Source: Mytilisepta virgata (taxonomy: Eukaryota; Mollusca; Bivalvia; Mytilida; Mytilidae). Taken from it: a stretch of 64,000 bases of DNA. Position 1 is the first letter of the stretch; each line of letters begins with the position of its first letter. The translations under genes and the position numbers were made by a program. Shown here one piece after another: positions 1 through 12,200 of the stretch. The notes under the pieces are model-generated. The model did no database searches. It was given only the letters and a program-made list of their open reading frames with translations, and was not told the DNA's origin. The stretch covers positions 8,494,001 to 8,558,000 of the forward strand of contig CM051514.1 in NCBI GenBank assembly GCA_028015205.1, written 5' to 3'.

Positions 1-797
1 TCATATTTACATTGTCCTTGACCTCATTTTCATGGTTCAGTTGAAAAAAAAAGTTAAGATTTTTTGTAGTGTTAATTTCTCTCTTATTATGAGTAATAGG
101 ATAACTATATTTGGTAAGTGCATACCTTACAAGGTCCTCATCCCCGTCAGACAGTTTTCAATTGACCTCGAGGATTAGTGAACAAGGTTAAGTTTTGGTG
201 GTCAAGTCCATATCTCAGATACTATAAGCAATAGGTCTAGTATATTTGGTGTATGGAAGGATTGTAAGGTGTACATGTCCAACTGGCAGGTGTCATCTGA
301 CCTTGACCTCATTTTCATGGTTCAGTGGTTATAGTTAAGTTTTTGTGTTTTGGCCTGTGTTCCGAATACTGTATGCAATACGTCTACTATATTTGGTGTA
401 TGGAAGGATTGTAAGGTGTGCATGTCCAACTGACATGTGTCATCTGACCTTGACCTCATTTTCATGGTTCAGTGGTTATAGTTAAGGTAAGGTTTTGTGT
501 TTTGGCCTGTTTTTCGAATACTGTATGCAATACGTCTACTATATTTGGTGTATGGAAGGATTGTAAGGTGTGCATGTCCAACTGACATGTGTCATCTGAC
601 CTTGATCTCATTTACATGGTTCAGTGGTTATAGTTAAGTTTTTTGTGTTTTGCTCTGTTTTTCGAATACTGTATGCAATAGGTCTGCTATATTTTATCTC
701 ATTATTTACAGCTTAAAATTTATAATGTATGTCTGATAGCATTTACTTTCATTAGAAATACACGACAGGCGAGACATTTTTGTGTGTCCACTCTTGT
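1..797 (-). repeat. Helitron-like (HINE-type) repeat, minus orientation, cut by window edge
   Basis: About four tandem units of roughly 140-157 bp recur, each containing CATGGTTCAGTGGTTATAG and a TGACCTTGACCTCATTTT block. The right edge (about 774-795) reads GTGTGTCCACTCTTG, the reverse complement of the left edge of the elements at 56901 and 60529. The family is therefore present here in inverse orientation, and its hairpin-bearing 3' end lies off the window. No protein is encoded. The Helitron/Helentron assignment is inferred from architecture; membership of the same family as 56901-58423 is directly visible. Confidence 0.75.
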
Positions 798-1178
798 TTA
801 AAAGTAGTGTCGGGAATCGGCTGAAAAACAATAATCGATTAATTAAATTAATCGGGAAGCCTAACCGATTCGATTATCGATTATGATCGAAATTGTAAGA
901 TGCAACTAAAGTTATTACCAGATTGATATATATAAAATCATGTTTGTCTCTTTGACCAGAATCTGTATTGTATAAGTAGGCACTTTGTCAATACATTGTT
1001 CTTCGGATGAAATAATGTGCTTTTATTTTTAAGCCTTTTCTGGACATGATTTGACTCTAATAACTGAACCAAATAGCAAAAATTCTGCATTTTGTTTAAA
1101 AAGTACGTTGTGACTGATTATCAATTATGAAAAAAATAATTGATTATGGCCAGAAAAAAAAATAATCATTCAATTTTT
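798..1178. other. AT-rich non-coding stretch
   Basis: No supportable gene. It contains short palindromic ATCGATT/TTAATTAAATTAA tracts and A-runs only. Confidence 0.5.
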
Positions 1179-2087
1179 AGCTCACCTGGCTATGCCAGGG
1201 TGAGCTTTTGCCATCACCTTTCGTCCGTCGTCCGTCCGTCGTAAACTTTTCATTCAAAAATCTTCTCCTCTGAAACCGCTTGGCCGATTGGTTTGAAACT
1301 TAATAGGTATGATCTATGACATGTCCTCTACAAACGATCCTGAATTTATTTTGATCTGACATAAAACATGGCTGTCGTAGCTAAAAATAGAATATAGGGG
1401 TGCATGTGTTGTTTTTGGCTTATAACTTAAAAACCGTTGCAGATATAAAAAATCTGACGGGGTAAAATTGATCAGCATGACAAGATCTACCTAATCTGAA
1501 ATTTTGAAGGAAATCCCAAAACCCATTTAGGAGTTTTTGACTTTTTTTCGTCAATTTTCAAAATTTAACATTTTTCGTCATTTATCTCCAAAACTATTTG
1601 AGATAGAAGTGAAATGTAAATTTGAAAAATCTTTGCCATGTTGAGATCTACATACCCTGAAATTTTAAAGGAAATCCTAAAACCCATTTAGGAGTTATTG
1701 CCCTTTTTTTGTCAAATTTTCAAAATTTTAACATTTTTGCATTTATCTCCAAAACTATTTGAGATAGAAGTGAAATGTAAATTGAAAAATGTTTGCCACG
1801 TTGAGATCTACCTACCCTGAAATTTTGAAGGGAATCCCAAATTCTATTTAGGAGTTATTGGTTTGTGTAATTTGAGGTCGTGTTCTGTTACATTTATTTA
1901 AGGTTCACCCTTATTCCTGGTCAATTTTATAAACTTCCTGCCAGGACTACCACCATCAGGGAACATATTTTAACATTAAACCTTATGAAAAATAAATCTT
2001 CAACAAATTTTCGCTGAACAATTGAACCAATTGCAACAAACTTGGTCAAATAGTTGATTAATTGTCCAATGGTGAGCCTCTTGTTTA
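1179..2087 (+). repeat. AGCTCAC-family interspersed repeat, copy 1
   Basis: It begins with the family head AGCTCACCTGGC, followed closely by the complementary GGTGAGCT and a CCGTCCGTCGT low-complexity tract. It ends GGTGAGCCTCTTGTTTA. The body has degenerate internal units, such as CCCATTTAGGAGTTATTG and TATCTCCAAAACTATTTGAG repeated. The second half is nearly identical to 18100-18705, so this is a close sister of the intronic copy. The body carries no conserved protein. Confidence 0.85.
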
Positions 2088-2599
2088 TTATCAATAATCT
2101 GAACATCCCTAGTTGTAAGCACAAAAAATGTGATATACCATGATAAATGCCCATGAGATGAAAATCCAATATCCATGGTATCAACAGATACCAGATATCA
2201 TAAAAAAAGTCACCATTCAGGAAGAGTAGAACAATCTTGCACTAAATGTTAAGCTCTTATAATGTTAGTAAGAATAAGGTAAATACAGATAACAGATTTG
2301 AACGAAACAATTATCTGATAACAACGACCTCATCCAAATACATGTATTGTCTTACAATGTATGTGTAGGACTATGGTATGCGAAAGCAAGATGGCCAGAT
2401 CGGTTAATAAAGAATGTTTCATTTCCTTTTTTACATTTGTGAAAAGGTCAAATGAAGAAAACAGTGGTTTTACTATTGAATAGAATAGAAAAGAATTCAA
2501 AATTGTTAATGGACCCATAAAGGGAAATAATCAAAATACAGTGATTTTAATGATTCATATGATAACAAAGTTATGACATAGTACGGTCATGTTGGGTCA
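2088..2599. other. Non-coding stretch, nothing recognised
   Basis: AT-rich sequence. Short open frames on the minus strand have no recognisable domain and no coding-like composition. Confidence 0.4.
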
Positions 2600-3355
2600 A
2601 CTAGTCCTGAGTTTAAATTTGGATAGGGTCACATTCACTGTTCTGGAGTTATGTCCCTTTATAAATGGAAAAATTGCTGAATGTTTCATTTCTGCACTCT
2701 AACTTTACTTTGCCTCAACCAAATGATATGAAACTTAAACACAATGCTTATTACCAGCAAACACAGATCGAGTTCGAATTTGGGTGTCATCACTTTTACC
2801 CTTCTTGAGTTATGTCCCTTTATAAATGGAAAATTATCGAATTTGCCATTTCTGCACTCTAAATTTACTTTGCCTCAACCAGATGTTACGAAACTTATTC
2901 AAAATGCTTCATTTATTACCACCAAACACAGATCAAGTTTGAATTTGAGTGGTGCCACGTTTACCGTTCTTGAGTTATGTCCCTTTATAAATTAAAAAAT
3001 TGACAAATTTGCTGTTTCTGCACTTTACTTTGCCTCAACCAGATGTTATAAAACTTATACAAAATGCTTAATTTATTAACACCATACACAGATCAAGTTT
3101 GAATTTGAGTGGTGCCACTTTTACCGTTCTTGAGTTATGTCTCTTTATAAATTGAAAAATTGACAAATTTGCTGTTTCCGCACTCTAACTTTACTTTGCC
3201 TCAACCAGATGTAATGAAACTTATACACAATGCTTATTACTACCAAACACTGATCAAGTTCAAATTTTGGTGGTGTCACTTTATCGTTCTTGTGTTATGC
3301 CCCTTTATAAATTGATAATTGCCAAATTTGCCATTTTGCGCACTCTATGACTTCG
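2600..3355 (+). repeat. Tandem repeat, about 160-166-bp unit, about 5 copies
   Basis: The marker TTTGCCTCAACC recurs near 2710, 2870, 3030 and 3196, giving spacings of 160, 160 and 166 bp. Each unit also has a GAGTTATGTCCCTTTATAAA block and an AACACAGATCAAGTT block. Units are diverged by substitutions and small gaps. The open frame at 2744-2995 simply runs across two units and is not a gene. Confidence 0.85.
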
Positions 3356-3869
3356 TTAAGTTTCGAAGAAAACAAAACGTCATTAGGTTTGAATTAGTGC
3401 ATTGACTCTTGCATATTTATAAGCGGGGGCATACATTTCATGATTTGTACGTGTCCAAAGGACAGATTCTTCTTTTATTTGATTTTAATGTTAATTCTTG
3501 GGATTTTATCCAAAAATTGATAAAATTTATCTTTCACTACGCTCTATAATTTTCCAATTTTAGTATATGCCTTTATCATTTTACTGTAGGCGGTTTCATT
3601 ACATATAATTAGATATTGGTAATTAATAGCTACATTGTATTATTGGATGTAAATCAAACAAATGTCAAAAGTAGCTGTAACGAAAGTGTGTAGGAAATTT
3701 ATTGTTCAGCTGTCGCTTCTAGTAAAATCTGCCTGGGTCTGGTAATGTTATATGATAAAAAATATCAGACCTAAAGTCAGGAAATAATCACAGTGCTTAT
3801 AAACCCTCATAACAGAGTTGTTTCTCTTTAAGAAACAAAAATGGCAAAACCCGTTTAGAATATGGTATT
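3356..3869. other. Non-coding stretch, nothing recognised
   Basis: AT-rich sequence with no supportable feature. Confidence 0.4.
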
Positions 3870-3871
3870 GT

Positions 3872-4005
3872 TACATAATGTTTTTCATATTGGCCTTGTT
3901 ATAGGTCCGAGGCTTGCTGTATTGGCCTGAGGCGAAGCCAAAGGACAATACATCTGGCCGAGGACCAATAACTAGGCCAATATGAAAAATGTTACGTAAT
4001 TACAC
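3872..4005. repeat. Foldback (inverted-repeat) element, ATTGGCC type
   Basis: The left arm contains TTTTTCATATTGGCCTTGTT. The right arm contains its near-perfect complement, GGCCAATATGAAAAATGTTA. The two arms enclose a GC-richer centre with further TATTGGCC motifs. The surrounding 4010-4450 carries many scattered ATTGGCC/GGCCAAT motifs, and a direct repeat of about 43 bp spacing (ATTGCCAGTCCGTATTGG near 4359 and 4402), so the whole stretch looks like debris of the same family. Confidence 0.75.
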
Positions 4006-4503
4006 CTTTATTAATTAACCATCCCAATATTACTTTGACAAGGCCAATATGAAAGCGGAAATGGGCCAATACTGAAAAACTTGTATTGGAGTGGATTTCC
4101 TCGTATTGGCCTTGTTCCCAATTTCATATCATATTTAAAGGCTAATAAATGATACTTAATTAATGAATTTTATTAAATAATACGATTAAAACAGCCCTAA
4201 TACTACCAAAACGGCATGTGCCATACTGGTGACGTCATCCTGGTCATATAAATCACGTGATCTATATTGCTTTTCGGCCCGGTCCAATACTGAAAAAGCA
4301 AGTCAGTATTAAAATCATTGGCCCTGTAAACATATATTGTGCATGTAATTCAGGATTCATTGCCAGTCCGTATTGGAAATATTGGCCCTATATTAACATC
4401 ATTGCCAGTCCGTATTGGAAATATTTGCCCTATGTTCACATTTGATGTATGTAATACAGCATTCAGAACAAGTCTGAATTGAAAAAGTTGGATTATTTAA
4501 TAA

Positions 4504-4653
4504 AAGTGTTATGAACTGGCTGTTTCTGTATTGGCACTGGTATAGATTCTCGGTCAGCTGTATTGGCCCTCGACCCTATGGGTCTCGAGGCCAATACAGC
4601 AAACCTTGAATCTATACCAGTGCCAATACAGAAACAGCCAGTTAATAACACTA
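4504..4653. repeat. Long perfect-arm foldback element
   Basis: The two arms, each about 65 nt, are near-perfect complements: AAAGTGTTATGAACTGGCTG at the left, CAGCCAGTTAATAACACT at the right, with CTGTATTGGCACTGGTATAG against CTATACCAGTGCCAATACAG inside. The loop is only a few bases around CTATGG. It shares the TATTGGCC core with the foldback at 3872. No coding capacity. Confidence 0.9.
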
Positions 4654-7600
4654 TAATTTTATTACTCGTACATGTGCAAATATATGTGTAATTAACCTAA
4701 AAATATTTTGTCCTTGAGCTTGGAAAAGGGAAAATATACCACAATATACCAAATTCGGGTCTGCTGATGATAATACATACAACACATTTTGGGTGTCTAA
4801 AGGCTTGTAATAGAAGTCATGATATCGGACCAAATGTCCACAACAAATTTTGGGCATCTGAAGGCTTGCAATAGAAGTCATGATATCGGACCAAATGTCC
4901 AATAAAAATAACTTCATTTCATGTATACTGTGATTACATGACAATTTGACAACTTACAAATGTACATTGTGTTAATTTATTAAATCTACAAATGAAAAAG
5001 ATAATTTAAGGAATGTTTGGAACAAGGCCCAGTGTTTATTACAATGTACCATATTACATGTACATGTTTCTTTTATTAACTCGAAATATTAAATATTAAA
5101 TGGAAAAAACTATGCAGTGATATCATGAGCTGTATTTCATTTAATGACAGTCTATTTATGTTATGGAATTAATAAAATGAAAAATCAATGTTTTCCTCTG
5201 AATCAACATATTAGAACTCGTTTGACGAAGGAATTATTATTTGGAAAAAATCAATCATGTCTATCAGTTAAGCAGTGTGGTAGAATTCCTATCCAATTCA
5301 TTGCTTCTGAAATGAATGTGTGTAGAAATTTCCCAATAATAGAGGAAATTAGATTCTCATAATCAATAAGGGAGGTTTTCTAGAGGGTACATTTTATAAG
5401 TGTTGACAGTGCTATCAGTTTTCCAGTTTGTTTCTCACATGATCAGCTAATTAAGTAATTTTTGAAGAAAACTAAAGATTTTGATACTTTTTAATTGATT
5501 TCATATAAAGGTTGCCCATCAGTGAAATCTTTTTTTTTACACTCTGTATTTTAATGCATGCGTGCATTATAAACTATCCTTGGAAATCTTTATATCTTTG
5601 TAAAAAAATATTTTTCGACTTTATCGAATCTAACTAAAAAAATAATTTACATGTACATGTTTGACTGACTAATGGTTCCTGATATTATGTGGAGTGAAGG
5701 ATGAACAATTTTTAATCCTACATGTAACTGATTTGTCAATATGTTTTTGTGTATAAATTATAGAATCATTTAAAATGCAAGCTAATTTTGCTTCCAGTAA
5801 ACATGGTGAATATGATATACTTCTTATGAAATTTAAATATCAATTAAAAAATGTATGTATTGATAATATTATCAACCAGGTTTTAGAATTAAAAAAAAAT
5901 CAGTGTTTTCCCTAGAAATTTTTGAAGCATGGGGAGATTGACTGAAATGATGATGGTCATGAATTCTGAAGGATGGGGTAAAATAAATTTATATAGTTTT
6001 ATAAGGAATTTAAAAATTTCAAGCATGGGGGCCTCAAATTAATGCATGGGGGTACCACCATAAACCCTCTGGAGAAAACACTGAAATTGATAAAGGTTGG
6101 CTTTGCAACTGAACTGTCAAACAAAAATCTGATTCACTGTCAACTTGACAACTGATTTCTTGTATTAAAGTATGATAAAGCTTGGCTTTGCGACTGAACT
6201 GCCAAACAAAAATGTGGGTGCATTGCATTTGGGCAGATTTTGAAAACTTTAATTCTTTCATTTGGGCGGTTGCACTTATACTTCATTTTGGTGGATTATT
6301 TTCATATAAATAACATGTAATTGTATATTATTTATATATTAAAATAATAAAGAATTCTTTGTTACTTTGCTTTTTATTGCTGTTGACAAGTTGTAACTGA
6401 CACAGGAAAACTACACCCTTGAATTCAGAGTTACATGTATAAGAAGGATTGATTTAAAATCAAACTACATGTAAGGTTTTGAGTAACGACTTTACTGAAC
6501 TGAGTGTATGCCCATTGAAGGGTATACTGTTGGGTATGTACATGTACATGTACACCTGTACATCTATCAGTAATATATCAAAATAACATAATACATGTAT
6601 ATGCTGGTATGGCATAAGTTGATCTATAGGTTATTGTCAAGGCTTTTATATACATGTTATTCTTTCACAAAACAAAACAATGATGTTTACTTCATGGTCC
6701 TAAAAAATTCTGACAGAGATTCACCAAATATCACTTTTATTCATGTCATATTAATTTTAAATGCATTTTTGTGGTACATGTTATTACAATTGTAACGAGA
6801 AATTAAAGATCTGTTTAGTCTTATGGCCATTAACCACACAACTTTTATAAAGAAAAGAGATGATCACAGAATATTAAAGTGGAGGCAGATAGAAAGATAT
6901 GTGTTTAATATGAAAATGGAAGGATATGGGGTAATCATATGGCAACATCCAATAGGTTGATTGATTGATTGTTGCTTAATGTCCAGTGGCAAATATTTCG
7001 TGCTTCTTCAGGATGAGAACCAGTTCAAACAATTCAAATACATGTAGGGGTAGGATGTAACACAAAGGTAAACCAATTTTGACTGCCACTCTAAAAGGAG
7101 GATGGATGGGTAGGGTCGAATAATTTAACCTTCCGTAGCGGCCATCAGCGTACTCTATCGAAAACTACAGAAGGGGTCTTTAGCATGCAGGGAGTGTGGC
7201 ATTTTCCATACATGTTACCCACTATGGCCTACAGTCAGGCTTTCTGTATTATGAGCAAACAACCTTCCAACAAGAGGGTCTTCCCTATCTGCCACCTGGG
7301 AGCACGCTAGGCAGCACTATGTGTTGTGCTCCCATGATCTGTCAAAGGTGCCTAGACATCCAATAGAATTGGACATGGAGAAAAGATTGATTTCACCTAT
7401 TTTTGATGTGTAGCCTAAACAGCAGCCACCGTAAAACCAGCAGTAATTATAAATTGTCACTGAAACAATGGTGAAATAAACATAATATTTCACCTGTTTA
7501 AAGACTAGTCAACCCTCTGCTTAAATCCTTTATCACTTATAAATTAAGTGAAACCTAAAAAGCATTTATTTAAATGAAAGTGTTGCAAAACGTCAATAAA

Positions 7601-8666
7601 TAATTAAATACTTCAAAAGAAAGAATTCATTCAAACTGGTGTGAAGGAGGGGGGGGGGGGGGGGGGTGTCATCAACTTGAGGTGTCAGTAAGTGATATCT
7701 TTAAAGAGGGTAACACAATAAGCATTTGGCTCTAATATAATATATTAATGAAATTCTGTTAAGAAAATGAAATAAATTAATACTAACGTAGACACAATTT
7801 GGACTAGGATTTAAATGATGTTGACAATACATATCATGTATATAATATACAAGTATACATGTTGTATTTATGTAAAAATATTTCCATTTGAACTTTTGAA
7901 AGTGTGAAATTTTGGAATATGAAAGTCTATTTTTGACATTAGAATTAGATTCCTTAATTATGATTAATATTTTCTATACATTTGTAATATTAATAAAGTT
8001 TTGAAATTGTCTCGAGTGTAACTTAAACAATAGAATATTTTCTAAGAAATTCTCTAGACAGTTGTCAAAGTATTCTGAAGTCGGTTAATTTCTCCCATGC
8101 ATTATCTGCATAATGTTATACATGACGATATGACTGTTTTGAAGTAAAGTACAATTTTTACATCTAAATAGAAAGACAAATCAGAATATTGATCGGTGAA
8201 TTGATTTTCCTGAAATCTTGGTTGAAAATCAGTCATGCTTTTGAAGTTCTGAATCTAATTAGTGACAGAGAATAGCGTATTGATTATTTCGTGGAATAAA
8301 ACATTAACATGGGTAATAATACATTTTATGTCAATAGTCTAGCCTCTGATTGGTAGTGTTTGATGAAATATTTTATGGTAATGTTCTGAGGATTGGATTG
8401 GGTTGCTTATTTGGATATTATGATGATAACCAGGTATTATAATGAGGTATCCTACAACACTCACATTGTATAGAATTATTAATTAGTCTTCTAGCCAGGT
8501 GTTTAGCATGATTTATTAATAATTAAAATATTACTGTTTACTCAATAAATGGTGTAATTACCAAAAGAAAAAGTAGAATCTTGACTTTTCCCCCCATTTG
8601 GGTCCTGTGTCAATCATTTTTAGCTTCCAGGTCTCGCATTTTCTTCCATTTTTGTTGTTTTTACAG
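4654..8666. other. Upstream flank of the POU6F gene, no gene recognised
   Basis: AT-rich DNA. It holds a 58-bp direct duplication near 4782-4900 (shared block GTCATGATATCGGACCAAAT), a roughly 39-bp duplication near 6089 and 6173 (shared TGGCTTTGC and AACTGAACTG-type blocks), and a run of 18 G at 7649-7666. A splice acceptor at 8665-8666 shows that at least one upstream non-coding exon probably exists, but I could not place it. Confidence 0.5.
7649..7666 (+). repeat. Poly-G tract (18 G)
   Basis: Uninterrupted G run in the upstream flank. The length may be unreliable because homopolymers are error-prone. Confidence 0.85.
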
Positions 8667-8841
8667 AAGACAGAAAGTAACAGGTTTGGAACAGCAATTA
8701 TAAATTTTCAAAGTGGCGCCTGTCGGAATAGACCCCATGGACATGGATGGGGACTCCAATGACGAGGTAACGGCAGAAGCCCTCAATGGAGGAACCAAGC
8801 CTGATGCTGCCAAACTTGCACAGTCTGCCATTATCAAACAA
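8667..8841 (+). CDS. POU6F: POU6F exon with start codon (coding from 8737)
   Basis: An acceptor (TTTTTACAG) ends at 8666, so 8667-8736 is 5' UTR. An in-frame TAA at 8701 closes the frame upstream. The first ATG is at 8737, with G at +4; a second ATG two codons later (8743) has G at -3 and G at +4 and could also be used. It encodes 35 residues beginning MDMDGDSNDEV, acidic and then neutral. The donor CAA|GTAAGT leaves phase 0. A GTG at 8713 would extend the frame but is not a credible animal start. Confidence 0.85.
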
Positions 8842-9242
8842 GTAAGTTCCTCCATTTTGATGCAACAGGTGGAAATCTTGCATATATTTGAACAGGTGGA
8901 TGAAATAATAATAATAAATGAGCACTCATTAGCAAATCTATGTTAATTTATATGTACATTTTGAAATGAACTTTCATATCTGTAATGTATACAATTTTGT
9001 GTGGTATTCATCGTAAATTCTATGATAAATACGCAACGTCAGATGAAGATGTTGAGTGTAATAAGAAAGAATGTGTATATTATTCACATGAGATTGACTG
9101 TAAATATAGAAATTTTGTGGAATTCTGAAATATCATTTAGGTAATGACCTATATTTTTTTTATAGCTCATGTTATTTAAAATGTAGATGATATTGTTATA
9201 AACTTTGATGTTTTCTATATACTTAACTTATAAAAATTATAT

Positions 9243-9273
<31 letters not shown>

Positions 9274-12200
9274 GGGGGAGTGTATAGAGTGAAATGGTTT
9301 TACAACAATATCATTGTCAGTACTGAATCTTCTTGAAACCACTTTGTTGAAGTTATAATCTGGCTCAAATTGTCCTTTAAGATTTGTATCAGCTGACCAG
9401 TATGGCAAAAAGGATTTTTTTCCCATTTCTATAGATGGGTGATCACCATTACATATTTTTTTACTAATCAGATTTGTTCAAATTAAAAGGCAGTTTGATA
9501 ACATATCAGTTTTACTAAAGGAAACATCAGGATGTGTATAATTAAAAGATATTCACTTATTAGAGTAATATGATGTTGGCATTCGTGTTAAATTTTAGGT
9601 TAGAGGATTTGACGTGAAGTAGCTGTCCCTTTTAATTTGGGTACATATATTCTGAAAAAATTGTTGGAAGTGTATCAAATTAATGTAAGAAATTATTTTG
9701 GCCCCCATTTTCATAATTCACAGGTTACATTGTGCTTTACCAGCTTACTTTTGTGGTCATGAATACTTTTAGGATAATAACAGCTTTTTCTTTCTCTTAA
9801 AACAGAGATACAGAATGTCAAACGTTATAAATATTGTTACATGTATATTATTACTCTGAATGTTCTATTCATTGATTTGAGGCATTTGATGTAATTAATC
9901 AACCCAATTTTTCTACCTTAGGTTAAAGGCACACAATTAATGTTAATTTAACTATTTTTAAATTCAACAATAAAATTTAAATACTAACAAGTTAAAGTTT
10001 TCAAGTATATGTACATTGTAATAAGTGCACAAATGTCAATTCTAAATATGGTCAAAATCCAACCCTCAAATAATTATAATAATAATGTGGATGCATAAGC
10101 CCTGCCCATTAGGTGTAGTAACATAGTAATATGTGATCGCATATTACTACAATGCTGATTGTTCTTTATAAAAATATTTTCAAATAATATAATTGCATTT
10201 TTATATTCAGCTGAAGTTATGGTCTCGACTGGTGCTTCTCATATTTTATAACCATATTATAGATAAAAGAGGTCAATGAGACCAAAATGTAAATATAAAA
10301 TTCATTTTTGCCCCAATTGCCATGATTACATTTCGGATTCTAACAATTGACACAGCTTCAATTTATAATTATATACCGGTAACCTTATTGCCAAATTTGA
10401 AGCAAATCTCTTGGTATGAAGCAGAAAATATACAATATATATATACCTGATTTACATGTATATAATTATTTATATATATTAGAAGTTACTAATTTTTTAC
10501 CGTCTTGCACAAGTACAAGTCTGGTTTATCATTGTATGGTGAATCTCAAAACGGCAGGTGGATGGCTCTTAGCATAGATTTTGGAACCTTTTAGAATGTT
10601 TATGATCAATATCTAAGATGATTATATCATTTGAACAAATTATTTCTTGGCTTTCCATATTGTGAATTCCATCATTTTATGGAAAAATTGTTTGTTGATG
10701 GTAGATGTACCTGTTTTCTGTCGTCATCTCCTTCTACAGCATTTAACCCAAAATTTTGAAAAGAGGTTTTGGACAAATTGATGATTTGGAGGAAAAAATA
10801 TATCACTTTAAGAACACGAAGAATTCTTTCTGGAATTTGCATGTTGTTGAACTTTGTCCTATTCATCAGGAAGTGTCTGTGGATGGTACCTGTTTTGTGT
10901 AATCAACTTTATCGACACCTTCTACCTCTGATTTTGATAATTTTGCAGAACATTTATTGACATATTGAAGATTTGATGCTATTTGAAACAAATTTTCCGG
11001 TATTTTCTATGTTGTGGAACTTTTTAAGCTAAAGATGTTAATGACTGTTACATACTTTGTGTAATCCACTTTATCCACAAAAATCAGATTGTAGAATGTT
11101 TATGTATAAATTGAAGATGTAGAATGGAACATGTCACATTGATTGTGTAACTGCTGATTATACATTAATTTGGTATAGGGGTAAATATTGAATGCAATCC
11201 TTGGATACACATTAGACTGCCTATTGAACAATTAACATTGTGGTCATAGAAAGTTCCAATGTCTGATAAGTCAGCAAAATTTCTTATAACCCTAACTGAA
11301 AAGATATGAAAGTTGAAATGTCTACGGGATGGCTCTATAAATTTTGTTTTATCCTGATGAATCAGTCATTAATTTCTACTGTACCTGATTGGTAAAATTT
11401 ACAAAAAAAAAATCTTTTCTGCTAAATCTAAACATACAGATGAACTGAAAACTGATATTTGGGAGGGAGAGGGAACCTTATAAAGTTTTCAATTATCTTC
11501 CATCCTTGGACTGTCATTGGCAATACTATATTCTTATTGGCCAGATTTTAAGAAATGTCCACAAATATTTTCAGTAAGAAATAACAGATTCCTATACCTA
11601 GATCCTAAGTCCTTCTTAAAGGCTAGTTCAAGTTAATTGATAAATTATCATCCCGGCCTGCCCCTTGAAAATCTGCTGCCCCAATTTTTTCTATTTTTCT
11701 AGAATGCTATTTCTGGAAATTTGTTCACATCTGTTTTCAATAAATATATTATTCCTTCATTGGGTTTATTTATGCTCCATGAAAAATAAAAATGTCCAAC
11801 GTGAGATTAGTGCATAAATAAAAACCCTGAATGAATATAAATTTATTGCCAGCAAAGAAGAGTTATTTTGGCTTAATATAATAAATAAAAATAAAAATGA
11901 CATAATTGAGTAAGCCTTTATGCATTTGTCATGCAGAAAAATGACGGAAAATTAAAATATTAGAAATAAAATTCTCACACCGGCTTCATATTTTTATAAG
12001 TTCCAGATGATAATCAATTAGCCTTCAAGCTCCAAATAAAATTTAGCTTAAAAATGTTGTGGATTTTAAATAAATTTAAAATAAGTGAAAATTTCTACCC
12101 TGCGAAAAGTACCAAGTATTTGGTAATCATTTTTTAGAGTACTGCAGGAAGAGTTGCTTTAAAAATGACAGAATTTAGGAAAGGATAAAACCTCATGTAC

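Noticed and set aside
8713..8736. Upstream start at GTG 8713
   Set aside because: Animal translation starts at ATG; the ATGs at 8737 and 8743 have acceptable context and an in-frame stop lies at 8701.
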